Assembly: GCA_913063435.1 (NCBI GenBank)
Contig: CAJXYI010000001.1
Location: forward strand, 1 to 64,000
DNA: 64,000 bases
Direction: 5' to 3'
Origin: an uncultured Actinomycetales bacterium
Lineage (GTDB): Bacteria > Actinomycetota > Actinomycetes > S36-B12
The translations under genes and the position numbers were made by a program. Position 1 is the stretch's first letter. Every line of letters starts with the position of its first letter. The notes under the pieces are model-generated. The model did no database searches. It was not told the origin of the DNA and saw only the letters and a program-made list of their open reading frames with translations. Below, piece after piece: positions 48,621-57,796 of the stretch.

Positions 48621-50308
48621 GACGCGTCCCCGAGAGCGCTCATGACGGCGGAGGGAGTCAGCCAGCGTGCGGGAGCATCCGGGGTCGAGAGGATCTTCGC
48701 GGCTTGCGGGGCGAACAACGGTGAACTGACGACGACGTCGGCGGTCGGCCCGTCGGCCACGATCTCCCCGTCGGCCAGGATCACGACGCGGGTGGCGAGT
48801 TCGGCGACGAGTTCGACGTCGTGAGTGGCGACCACGATCGCGTGGCCCTCATGTTGGATGCGGCGCAAGATCGTCACGAGGCGTTCCTTGGTGTCGTAGT
48901 CGAGGCCACGGGTGGGTTCGTCGAGGCAGATCACCGGTGGTCGACCACTGAGCACGACGGCGAGGGCGAGGGACAATCGCTGGCCCTCGGAAAGGTCCCG
49001 GGGGTGTGTAGCCGGATCGATATCGGGTGCGAGATCGGACAGGATCGCCGCGGTTGTGCCCTGCGGTACCCGAGCATCATGATCGGCGTCATGGCATTCG
49101 TCGGCGACCGTCGAACGAGTCAGCAGATCGGTGAACTCCTGGGGCACTAGGCCGATGGTGCGCACGAGTTCGGCTCCCCGGAGGCTGCGCGGATCGGATC
49201 CCGCGACGTCGACCTGCCCTCGAGTGGCCGCGTGCAGTCCGACGAGTGACCCCAGGAACGTCGACTTGCCGGCACCGTTGCGCCCCATCAGAGCGACCAC
49301 CTCTCCGGCGTGCAACTGCCACGACACTCCCTTGATCGCGAAGTGCGAGCCATGCGCAACAAACAGATCTCGGGTGACCGATAGCGCCGATCGGTCGGCG
49401 GCCTCGGGTGGCGTCGGGTGAGTGCTCGATGCGTGTTGTGCGTCGACCGCGTGCAGTTGCGCTCGAAGATCCCCCGCCACTCGCCGAGCATCGCGTACCG
49501 ACAGCGGTATCGGAGACCAGCCGGCGATGCGTCCTAGGCGCACGACCGGCGGTGCGATAGGCGCGGTCTCCATGACCACCGTCGGTTCGCCGACGATGAG
49601 AGGACGGCCGCCACCGGGAACGACGATGACCCGGTCGGCATATTCCACGACCCGTTCCAGCCGGTGTTCGGCAAGCACGACGGTGATGCCCAGATCGTGC
49701 ACGAGGCGTTGGACAGCGGCGAGAACCTCCTCTGCCGCACCGGGATCGAGGGCCGATGTCGGCTCGTCGAGCACCAGGACGCGGGGGGCGGCGGTCAACA
49801 CCGAACCGATGGCGACACGTTGGCGTTGACCGCCGGACAGCATGCCGAGGGGGCGCGATCGCAGATCAGTGAGGCCGAGCAGGTCGAGGGTCTCCTCCAC
49901 CCGACGACGCATCACCACGGGTGCGATCCCGAGGGATTCCATCGTGTATGCGAGTTCTTCCTCGACGGTGTCGGTGACGAAGCCTGACCGTGGATCCTGG
50001 GCGACGTATCCGACGACATCAGCGAGTTCGCGAGGGGGATGGCCTTCGGTATCGCGCCCGTCGACGACAACTCGACCGCGCAGGGTGCCCCCGGTGAAAT
50101 GCGGAACCAGGCCGTTGATGGTGCGCAGCAGGGTCGACTTCCCGCTGCCGGTGGGGCCGATGACGAGAGCGAGTTCACCCTCATTGATCGTCAGGTCGAT
50201 GTCCTCGATCGTGGGTCGAGTCGCATCGTGATAGGTGACGGTGACGGATTCCCAGCGGATCATGGGCGTCGGGTTGACGGGTGTCGGGCTCACCGGTGGC
50301 AGGCTCAT
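48617..50308 (-). CDS. ECF transporter ATPase, two fused ABC domains
   Basis: Two Walker A motifs (GPTGSGKSTLL and GRNGAGKSTFL) and two signature motifs (LSGGQRQRVAIGS and LSEGQRLSLALAV). Confidence 0.92.
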   Translation of the reverse strand: MSLPPVSPTPVNPTPMIRWESVTVTYHDATRPTIEDIDLTINEGELALVIGPTGSGKSTLLRTINGLVPHFTGGTLRGRVVVDGRDTEGHPPRELADVVGYVAQDPRSGFVTDTVEEELAYTMESLGIAPVVMRRRVEETLDLLGLTDLRSRPLGMLSGGQRQRVAIGSVLTAAPRVLVLDEPTSALDPGAAEEVLAAVQRLVHDLGITVVLAEHRLERVVEYADRVIVVPGGGRPLIVGEPTVVMETAPIAPPVVRLGRIAGWSPIPLSVRDARRVAGDLRAQLHAVDAQHASSTHPTPPEAADRSALSVTRDLFVAHGSHFAIKGVSWQLHAGEVVALMGRNGAGKSTFLGSLVGLHAATRGQVDVAGSDPRSLRGAELVRTIGLVPQEFTDLLTRSTVADECHDADHDARVPQGTTAAILSDLAPDIDPATHPRDLSEGQRLSLALAVVLSGRPPVICLDEPTRGLDYDTKERLVTILRRIQHEGHAIVVATHDVELVAELATRVVILADGEIVADGPTADVVVSSPLFAPQAAKILSTPDAPARWLTPSAVMSALGDAS

Positions 50309-51495
50309 AGGGACCGCCGATCGGGTGGCTGCGGAGTTACCCACGCCGGCAGGAGTGCGATGGCAAGGGATGCCACGGCGAGGAGGGGCAATCGGGGCCA
50401 TTGGGCTGGGTCGACCGGCGTCGTCATTCCGGGAACCATCCATATCGCTGCTGCGATGAAGGCTGCCGCTGCTATGAGTCCGCTGGCCGCGGTGATCCAC
50501 TCGGGTCCGCCCCACGGATCGGGTCGATATCGGGATCGTGGTGATCGCGCTCCGGCCATCCGCACGCCGACGATCGCGACTGCGGCTGCTGACGCGAGGA
50601 GGATCACACCGACGATCGTGGTTGCCGATGCGTCGAGCATCGCGTAAACCCCGATGAGTCCGAGGGCGAGTGAACCCAGGAGTGCTGTCGCAGCGACGCG
50701 TCGCTGACGCGTTGTGCGGTTCGCGATGCGCCCGTAGCCGCGGGAATCCATCGCTGCTGCGAGATGAACGGATCGTTCCAGGGCGCCTTCGAGGACCGGA
50801 ATCGCCGAGCCTGCGATGCCACGCAGTCCGCGCACGGGTCGCCCCCGGAGCCTCCGTGCGGCTCGAACGCGCCGCAGGTCGGTGATCAACTGCGGGGCGA
50901 AGGTCACCGCGATCACCACGGCGACACCAGCCTCGTAGAGGGCACCCGGCACGCTCGCCAGGAGTCGAGCCGGTGACGCCAGTGAGTTGGCTGCTCCGAC
51001 ACAGGCCAGGATCGTGGCCAGTCGCAGGCCGTCGTAGGCGCCGGCGAGAATCTCCTCACCGGTAACCTCGCCACCGACACGTATCCCGGCGAACACGTCG
51101 GGCAGGTCCATGGTCGGCAGCACGAAGAGCACCGTTGATCCGATCGGGACGCCGAGCAGGATCTGGAACATCACGCGAATGACGATGATGATCGCGCCGA
51201 GGACGAGGAATGCCGAGAAGGTCCGCCCCCAGGGAGCATGGGGTCGGCGTGCTGACACGACGACGGCCGCAACGGCCACGATGAGACCGAGCAGGAGCGG
51301 ATTGGTCGTGCGCGATGCAGCGACGGCAAGGCCAAGCGCCCAGACCCACCATGCACCCGGATGTACCCATCGGAGGTTTCGCAGCGGACCTGGGTCAGTC
51401 GAAGCCGCAGCACAGGCGCCCGCCTCGGTCGCGGACACCGCGGTCCCCGAAGTCGCTGCTCCCGTGGTCGCTGTTCTGGCCATTCGATCAGGCAT
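50305..51495 (-). CDS. ECF transporter T component (CbiQ/EcfT-like)
   Basis: HPGAWWVWALGLAVAASRTTNPLLLGLIVAVAAVVVSARR; ALERSVHLAAAMDSRGYGR (T-component A-R-x-GxG type motif). Confidence 0.9.
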   Translation of the reverse strand: MPDRMARTATTGAATSGTAVSATEAGACAAASTDPGPLRNLRWVHPGAWWVWALGLAVAASRTTNPLLLGLIVAVAAVVVSARRPHAPWGRTFSAFLVLGAIIIVIRVMFQILLGVPIGSTVLFVLPTMDLPDVFAGIRVGGEVTGEEILAGAYDGLRLATILACVGAANSLASPARLLASVPGALYEAGVAVVIAVTFAPQLITDLRRVRAARRLRGRPVRGLRGIAGSAIPVLEGALERSVHLAAAMDSRGYGRIANRTTRQRRVAATALLGSLALGLIGVYAMLDASATTIVGVILLASAAAVAIVGVRMAGARSPRSRYRPDPWGGPEWITAASGLIAAAAFIAAAIWMVPGMTTPVDPAQWPRLPLLAVASLAIALLPAWVTPQPPDRRSL

Positions 51496-52540
51496 CCGGT
51501 GACATGCTTCCCCGTGCCGTTCGACGACGCAGATAGGCCAGGGCAGCCAGCAGCGCTATCGCGATCGCACCGATAACGGCTGCGGTTGGTCCGGGTCCGC
51601 CGGTGGTGTCGGTGACAGGGGCGGAGACGATGGTGATCTGCGGATCGGGGCCGGTGAGTCGATCATCGGCCACGGGGTTCGAGCGAGCGGCAGGATCGGG
51701 CGAAGCGGCCTGGACTTCGGAATCCGCCGCGGAACCGATCGAAGTCGAATCCCTCTCGCGTCCGATCGACTCTTGGGAGAGGATCGCATCCGGGGATGGC
51801 TCATCCGCAGTCGCAGATGATCCGACAGGCGACGCCGATGAAGCTTGCCTATCGCTGCTCACGCCTGTAGTCGGAGATGGTGCGGGGCTATTCGGGCGAT
51901 CCGGTCGATTCGTTGACTGCGGTGTCGGTGCCGACTGCGACGTGGGTTCAGCCACGGGAGTCGGCTGGCGTGAGGGGGTGGAGTCCCGGGACGGAGCAGG
52001 AGACGGGGTGGGCGACGGTGTAGGAGAGGACACGACGACCGCGCATTCGCGTGCAGGATATCCGGCGAGTCCGCACACCATGCCTGACTGCGTTCGGACG
52101 GACGCGGCAGCCCGCAGAATGTCGAAACCGGTGGCAGACGGTGGTGCGGTCACGCACATCGCCCACGTCCCACGAGGGGATTCCCCCGGAGGCGCATGCT
52201 CAGCGAGTCCGGGATCGATGATGATCGCAACCCGCTTGGTGTCCGGTGCCGGTTGCGTCCCACCGCAGACCTGGTCGAAATCGGCAGCGATGCGGGGCGC
52301 GAGTCCGGCGCCTCCGGTGCCCTGACCCACTCCGAAGCGCCACCCTTCGACGCTCCCGTCGGCCGGCCGCAGGGATGCCGGTCCCCAGGACGAATACGTC
52401 CAACCGGAATCACCGCCCAGCCAGTAGCTCCAGTACCGGAAGGAGGCAGCCTCGGCCGCCGGGGCGAACGTCGGCGTGCCACCGACGATGAGCACGCCGG
52501 CTAGCGCACCCGCGGTGGCGAGTCGAGACCATCTCGGCAT
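51488..52540 (-). CDS. SCO2322 family exported, C-terminally anchored protein
   Basis: Signal peptide; FRYWSYWLGGDSGWTYSSWGPASLRPADGSVEGWRFGVGQG; P/S/T-rich linker; C-terminal TM AAVIGAIAIALLAALAYLRRR. Confidence 0.83.
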   Translation of the reverse strand: MPRWSRLATAGALAGVLIVGGTPTFAPAAEAASFRYWSYWLGGDSGWTYSSWGPASLRPADGSVEGWRFGVGQGTGGAGLAPRIAADFDQVCGGTQPAPDTKRVAIIIDPGLAEHAPPGESPRGTWAMCVTAPPSATGFDILRAAASVRTQSGMVCGLAGYPARECAVVVSSPTPSPTPSPAPSRDSTPSRQPTPVAEPTSQSAPTPQSTNRPDRPNSPAPSPTTGVSSDRQASSASPVGSSATADEPSPDAILSQESIGRERDSTSIGSAADSEVQAASPDPAARSNPVADDRLTGPDPQITIVSAPVTDTTGGPGPTAAVIGAIAIALLAALAYLRRRTARGSMSPDA

Positions 52541-52546
52541 GATCGA

Positions 52547-53713
52547 TCAGCCCTGCCGTGTTGAGAGGAGCCGTGCGGTGAGATCCGCGCCACCGAAGTC
52601 GCGCGGGTCGGATCCGGTCGCCTCGGTGACCAGGAGACTGACTCCGAGCGCCGCGGGCCGATCGCCGGAATCCGAGCCGATGTACTCCTCGATGTTGTCG
52701 GCCAGGGCCGCGACGGCGCGGTCAGTGGCGATCCCCGAGGTGCGCGTCGCGACGAGGCCGAGTATCGACACGGCGGTGGAGTTCCAGTCGATGGCGCTGG
52801 GATCGAAGGTGTTGGGTAACGCTCCATCGTTGGTGTTCAGCAGCCGGGAAATCCATCGAGCCACTCCGGCGGCGGGATCGACGACACGATCATCAGGACG
52901 ACATTCGACGCTCGCCACCGCGCGTCGCTGATTCCTCTCGCGGACCGGGAAGGCACCGCTGAGTCCGAGGAGCGACTGGGAGGAGGAGAACGTGTCCGGG
53001 TTGAGTCCAGCCTGGTACGGCATTCCGAAGCGGTCGTCGCGCTCCGTTCCGCAGGGCACCTGCGCACGACGAAGGAAATTAGTGGCGATGCGCACGCTGC
53101 GCTTGTGCCCTCGCGGATTCAGCGCGTCGATAGCGGCCAGTGCCAATCCGGTGGAGTTCGTGTCGGGTGAGCCGCCAGCCAGATAGGGCCATCCACCCCC
53201 GCGGGTTTGACCGTCGAGCAACCAGGCTGCGGCAGCAGCGGAGGCGTCGTGTGCCCCGACTGCGTCGAGAGCGAGTGCGGCCAGCGATGTCGAATTGGTG
53301 TCGGGTCCGGTGAACGCCTCGAGGTCAGGTTCAGGGCAGGGGGCTGAGGTGTCGGCGCGATAGGACGTGAACGACCCGTCCGGGCACTGCTGGTCGATGA
53401 GCCATTCGATGGCGTCCGCAGGAACTCGCGAACCCGTCGCCTGCAGCCCCAGAATCGCGAAGGACTGACGGAACACGCCGTCGAAGGTGGGGTCGGCGGC
53501 GCCGAAGAGGCCGTCGTCGGCGGCTGGGGAGACCGTGTCCTCTGCGGCGCCGACCTGATCGGGTGCTGCTGTGGCGGATGCACCCAGAAGCGACACCGCA
53601 AGGGCGCCACCTGCGCCGATCACCAGCAGTGAACGAAGGACGGTAAATCGCCGGGAGCCAGCGGATGAGGATGCGCGCGGAAATGGTTCAGTGGAAAAGC
53701 GTAGGGAAAGCAC
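52547..53713 (-). CDS. Exported prenyltransferase/squalene-oxidase-repeat (alpha/alpha barrel) protein, intrinsic-factor-like
   Basis: Signal peptide LRSLLVIGAGGALAVSLLGASATAAP; repeats DTNSTSLAALAL / DTNSTGLALAAI / DTFSSSQSLLGL / DWNSTAVSILGL; GTG 53713 chosen because the ORF-track start (53923) lies inside the riboswitch. Confidence 0.8.
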   Translation of the reverse strand: MLSLRFSTEPFPRASSSAGSRRFTVLRSLLVIGAGGALAVSLLGASATAAPDQVGAAEDTVSPAADDGLFGAADPTFDGVFRQSFAILGLQATGSRVPADAIEWLIDQQCPDGSFTSYRADTSAPCPEPDLEAFTGPDTNSTSLAALALDAVGAHDASAAAAAWLLDGQTRGGGWPYLAGGSPDTNSTGLALAAIDALNPRGHKRSVRIATNFLRRAQVPCGTERDDRFGMPYQAGLNPDTFSSSQSLLGLSGAFPVRERNQRRAVASVECRPDDRVVDPAAGVARWISRLLNTNDGALPNTFDPSAIDWNSTAVSILGLVATRTSGIATDRAVAALADNIEEYIGSDSGDRPAALGVSLLVTEATGSDPRDFGGADLTARLLSTRQG

Positions 53714-53860
53714 GTTGCTGTGACCTCTCAGGTGAGCGACCCACACGACGATGCGAGCCGACCACCTCACCGGCTCCGCAGAACCTGCATTCAGGCTCCA
53801 CTGGATCGGGGAGAGAGTGCGCGCGCCGTCCCGTAGACCTCGACGGAATATCAAGCCGCT

Positions 53861-53975
53861 CGCGCCCGCCAGGTGCTCCGACTTGTCGACTCGCCGATGC
53901 CGATGGCTCGGTCGGTCGCTCACGGTTGCGGGTCAGCGCCGGATTCTCACCGGCTTCCCCTGGACGTCGGGCGCG
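53861..53975 (-). promoter_or_regulatory. Cobalamin (B12) riboswitch
   Basis: Minus strand: ...GGGGAAGCCGGTGAGAATCCGGCGCTGACCCGCAACCGTGAGC...GAGTCGACAAGTCGGAGCACCTGGCGGG (B12-box-like), with 8-bp P1 CGCGCCCG/CGGGCGCG pairing 53968-53975 with 53861-53868. Confidence 0.93.
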
Positions 53976-54033
53976 TATTCGTATTCAGTTATTCAACACC
54001 TCGCACCCTAGCGCACGTTCTAGGCTGATCGGC

Positions 54034-54267
54034 ATGAACGCGACGGGTGCATGGATCTGGATCTATCAGCAGGCTGATGGCCGACCGGTCGAGCCATTGC
54101 CGGCCGGGGCGGTCACATCGGGGTTCCCGTCACAGTCGGAAGCCGAAGCCTGGTTCGGAGAATCGTGGCGAGGCTTGCTCGACTCTGGTGTGGACGCGGT
54201 GAGCCTGTACGAGGGCGACCGGTTGGTCTACGGCCCGATGAGCCTGCACCCCGATAACTCAGGTTGA
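54034..54267 (+). CDS. Small uncharacterised protein (77 aa)
   Basis: MNATGAWIWIYQQADGRPVEPLPAGAVTSGFPSQSEAEAWFGESWRGLLDSGVDAVSLYEGDRLVYGPMSLHPDNSG; upstream TAGGCT-N7-ATG. Confidence 0.72.
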   Translation: MNATGAWIWIYQQADGRPVEPLPAGAVTSGFPSQSEAEAWFGESWRGLLDSGVDAVSLYEGDRLVYGPMSLHPDNSG

Positions 54268-54270
54268 TGC

Positions 54271-55269
54271 TCAGGGGCGGGGGTTGGGTGACTGGGTGAG
54301 TGCGGGGTCGCGAACAACCACGTCACCGAGTGCCGTATCGATGGCAGCGAGAGTCTGCGCATCCAATGTCACTCCTGAGGCCGCGACGTTCTCGGCCACC
54401 TGCTCGGGCCGGGATGCGCCGATGATCGCCGCGGAAATCCCCGGTTGAGCGAGCACCCAGGCGACGGCCAGTTGCGACATCGTCACACCTGCGGATTCCG
54501 CGATCGGGCGCAGCCGCTGGACGGCCTCCAGGATGGAGTCATCCATGAACCGGCTGATGAAACCAGCGCCCTCTCCACCGCTGGCACGACTACCCGCGGG
54601 AATGTCCGTGCCAGGCACATACTTTCCGCTCAGTACACCCTGGGCGATGGGTGACCACACGATCTGGCCGATGCCGTGACGCTCGCTGGTCGGCACGACC
54701 TCGGCTTCGATGACCCGCCACAGCATCGAATACTGCGGCTGATTCGACACCAGCGGTGTCAGGTTGTCGCGTTCGATGATCTGCGTGGCGGCCTCGATTT
54801 CCTCGGCGCGCCACTCTGAGACTCCCAGGTACAGGACTTTTCCTTCGCACACCAGATCGTGGAAGGTGTGAAGGGTCTCCTCGAGCGGAGTTTCATAGTC
54901 GAATCGATGGGCCTGATAGAGATCGACGTAGTCGGTTTCGAGCCGGCGCAGGGATGCGTGGAGCGATTCGCGGATGTGCTTGCGGGACAAGCCGCGATCA
55001 TTGGGTCCGGGACCTGTCGGCCAGTACACCTTGGTGGCGATCTCCAGCCCCTCGCGACGCTGATCGCGCAGGGCCCGCCCCAAAACCGACTCGGCGGCCG
55101 TGCCGGCGTAGACGTCGGCGGTGTCGAAGGTGGTGATACCGGCATCGAGAGCGGCATGAACGCAATCGATCGCCGTTTGATCGTCGATCTGCGATCCGTG
55201 AGTGATCCAGTTGCCGAGGATGATCTCGCTGACGCGCAGGCCACTTGCGCCGAGTCGGCGATGCTGCAT
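54271..55269 (-). CDS. Aldo/keto reductase family oxidoreductase
   Basis: MQHRRLGASGLRVSEIILGNWITHGSQIDDQTAIDCVHAALDAGITTFDTADVYAGTAAESVLGRAL; YLGVSEWRAEEI. Confidence 0.93.
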   Translation of the reverse strand: MQHRRLGASGLRVSEIILGNWITHGSQIDDQTAIDCVHAALDAGITTFDTADVYAGTAAESVLGRALRDQRREGLEIATKVYWPTGPGPNDRGLSRKHIRESLHASLRRLETDYVDLYQAHRFDYETPLEETLHTFHDLVCEGKVLYLGVSEWRAEEIEAATQIIERDNLTPLVSNQPQYSMLWRVIEAEVVPTSERHGIGQIVWSPIAQGVLSGKYVPGTDIPAGSRASGGEGAGFISRFMDDSILEAVQRLRPIAESAGVTMSQLAVAWVLAQPGISAAIIGASRPEQVAENVAASGVTLDAQTLAAIDTALGDVVVRDPALTQSPNPRP

Positions 55270-55274
55270 GGGAA

Positions 55275-55913
55275 TCAGTTCCCCTTCCGAGTAGCCGGAC
55301 CGCGCGAACCTGAAGGACCTTGAGAGCCGTTGGGTTCACCGCCCCGCTTGACCCTCGGTGGAGGGAGGCGGAGCCTGCGCAACTGCAGGGTCCGCATGAT
55401 CGCGTAGAACACCGCGCCCTTGCGCTCGGACTTCTCGGGGAACCGTTCCTTCAACTGTGCCTTCAGCCGCAGAACCAGGATCGTGGAATCGACCAGGATG
55501 ATCGCGATCAGCACGAACCACGCGAGGGACACGATCGACTGAACCACCTGGTTGGGGATGAATCCCAGGATCAAGACCGCGAGTGCGATGAAGATGAAGT
55601 ACTCCGCGACGGTGAATCGGGAGTCGACGAAATCCCGAGTGAACCGTCGGACCGGTCCGCGGTCGCGTGCGGGCATGCGACTCTCGTCGCCTGCGAGGAG
55701 TGCGGCCCGGTTCTGCATGCGGGCCTGTCGCTCACGGGCCCGCGCTGCACGACGGGCCGACCGAGCATCGCCCGCAGACCGCAGCGCCTCCTTGCGGGCC
55801 TGTTCGGCCTCCTTGCGGGTGGGGGTGGGGCGACCCTTGCCGCGGGGGGTGTCGTCGATGGGTGCATCGTCGTCGGGGACGGCGGCGTCGGGGCGTTGGC
55901 GGCGGGAGAACAT
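55275..55913 (-). CDS. DUF3043 domain-containing membrane protein
   Basis: GRPTPTRKEAEQARKEALR...RPVRRFTRDFVDSRFTVAEYFIFIALAVLILGF with TM helices. Confidence 0.9.
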   Translation of the reverse strand: MFSRRQRPDAAVPDDDAPIDDTPRGKGRPTPTRKEAEQARKEALRSAGDARSARRAARARERQARMQNRAALLAGDESRMPARDRGPVRRFTRDFVDSRFTVAEYFIFIALAVLILGFIPNQVVQSIVSLAWFVLIAIILVDSTILVLRLKAQLKERFPEKSERKGAVFYAIMRTLQLRRLRLPPPRVKRGGEPNGSQGPSGSRGPATRKGN

Positions 55914-56050
55914 GATGAATGCCAGGGTAGCGGTCGCAGGCTCAGCTCGCTCAGATCGGCGTCGGGGAGCGCACTTGGGGCAGCAGCGCATAGTCTGGAA
56001 GGCAATGCCCCCGTAGTGACGGGGCAGGTCGGCCAGTTCGGGAGGCATCG

Positions 56051-56788
56051 ATGGGCTTGTGGCAGCGCTTCACCATGATCTTCAAGGCCAAGGCGAGCAA
56101 AGCCTTGGACAAGGCGGAGGATCCTCGCGAGACGCTGGATTACTCCTACGAGAAGCAGCTGGAGTTGCTGCAGAAGGTGCGCCGGGGCGTGGCTGACGTC
56201 GCCACCAGCCGCAAGCGCATCGAGCTGCAGATCACCAATCTGGCCAAGCAGGCCGATAAATTGCAGGATCAGGCCAAAGCCGCGCTAGGAGCCGGCCGCG
56301 AGGACCTGGCCCGAGAAGCGCTCACCCGCAAGAGCGGCCTGCAGCAGCAGGTCGCCGACCTCACCGATCAGTTGGCGCAGTTGCAGGACCAAGAGGAGAA
56401 ATTGGTGCAAGCCTCCCAGCAACTGCAGGCCCGCGTCGATGCTTTCCGAACCCGCAAGGAGACGATCAAGGCCACCTACACAGCGGCTGAGGCGCAGACG
56501 AAGGTCAGCGAAGCCGTCACCGGGATTTCCGATGAGCTGGGTGATGTGGGGCTGGCCGTCCAGCGGGCCGAGGACAAGACCTCGCAGATGCAGGCGCGAG
56601 CCGGGGCGATCGATGAACTCGTGGCTTCTGGGGCTCTCGATGATGTTTCGGGAACGAGCAAGGACAGCCTGACGCTGGAACTGGAGCGCATGGCAAGTGC
56701 GTCACAGGTGGACGACGACCTGGCCGCGCTGCGCGCTGAGTTGTCGTCTGCGCCGGAGAAGCCGGCGATCGAATCGGATAAGGGCTGA
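56051..56788 (+). CDS. pspA: PspA/IM30 family protein
   Basis: MGLWQRFTMIFKAKASKALDKAEDPRETLDYSYEKQLELLQKVRRGVADVATSRKRIELQ coiled coil. Confidence 0.93.
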   Translation: MGLWQRFTMIFKAKASKALDKAEDPRETLDYSYEKQLELLQKVRRGVADVATSRKRIELQITNLAKQADKLQDQAKAALGAGREDLAREALTRKSGLQQQVADLTDQLAQLQDQEEKLVQASQQLQARVDAFRTRKETIKATYTAAEAQTKVSEAVTGISDELGDVGLAVQRAEDKTSQMQARAGAIDELVASGALDDVSGTSKDSLTLELERMASASQVDDDLAALRAELSSAPEKPAIESDKG

Positions 56789-56878
56789 CCGGCACCTCAT
56801 CGGGCGGAACGCCGACAGATCCACCGTTCGAACGATCAACGCACACCGACCTTGCGAGGGAGTTGACGACCACCAGCG

Positions 56879-57787
56879 ATGGCCCGCACCCGCTTCGGCA
56901 TCGACAGGGGCCTGACGGCCCGTATGTTCGCGACCATGTTCGGTCTCGGTCTCCTCTACGTCATTCTGGGTGGTGTCCTGCTCGCCCTCGGCGTCGGCGC
57001 GATCTTCGTCCTCGCCATCATGGGAGCCCTGATCTTCGGGCAGTGGTGGTTCTCCGACTCCCTCGCACTCGGTGCGATGCGGGCCCACGAAGTCTCACCT
57101 GAGCAGGCACCGCAACTGCATGCTCTCGTCGATCGGCTCTGTGCGATGGCCGACATGGACAAGCCGCGTATCGCGATCGCAGACACCGATGTCCCCAATG
57201 CCTTCGCGACCGGTAGGACGCCGAAGCGATCAGTTGTGGTCGTGACCACGGGCCTGCTGCGACGCCTCGATCGAGATGAACTCGAGGGGGTGGTCGCGCA
57301 CGAGTTGTCGCACGTCGCTCATCGTGATGTCCTCGTGATGACCATCGCGTCTTTCACCGCGATCCTTGCCGGCTTCCTCGTGCGTTCGGCGATGTGGGGT
57401 TCGATGATGCGGGATCGGCGCGATCAGAACACGGCCTTGCTGTTCTTCGCGGTGATGCTGGTCAGCATCCTGGTCTATGCGATCTCCTACATCCTCATCC
57501 GTGCCCTTTCTCGGTACCGCGAACTCGGGGCCGATCGAGGAGCGGCCTACGTGACAGGTCGTCCATCGGCGCTGGCGCGAGCCCTGCAGAAGATCAGTGG
57601 CGACATGGCCGCGATTCCCACTCAGGATCTGCGCAAGATGGAACCGGTGAGTTCGTTCGCGTTCGCACCGGCGTTCTCGCGCGGTCGCGGTGGACTCGGC
57701 CTGGAGTCCTTGATGTCCACCCACCCATCATTGGAGAAGCGCCTGGCGCAGTTGGCGAAGATCTCCACCGAACTCGGTGAACGCTGA
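56879..57787 (+). CDS. htpX: M48 family metalloprotease HtpX
   Basis: LEGVVAHELSHVAHRDVLVMTIAS (HExxH); YRELGADRGAAYVTGRPSALARALQKI. Confidence 0.95.
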   Translation: MARTRFGIDRGLTARMFATMFGLGLLYVILGGVLLALGVGAIFVLAIMGALIFGQWWFSDSLALGAMRAHEVSPEQAPQLHALVDRLCAMADMDKPRIAIADTDVPNAFATGRTPKRSVVVVTTGLLRRLDRDELEGVVAHELSHVAHRDVLVMTIASFTAILAGFLVRSAMWGSMMRDRRDQNTALLFFAVMLVSILVYAISYILIRALSRYRELGADRGAAYVTGRPSALARALQKISGDMAAIPTQDLRKMEPVSSFAFAPAFSRGRGGLGLESLMSTHPSLEKRLAQLAKISTELGER

Positions 57788-57796
57788 GGCGCCCGC

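Noticed and set aside
53714-53923. N-terminal extension of the repeat-protein ORF up to 53923
   Set aside because: Overlaps the 3' half of the cobalamin riboswitch and lacks a signal peptide; GTG 53713 (or 53641) is more credible.
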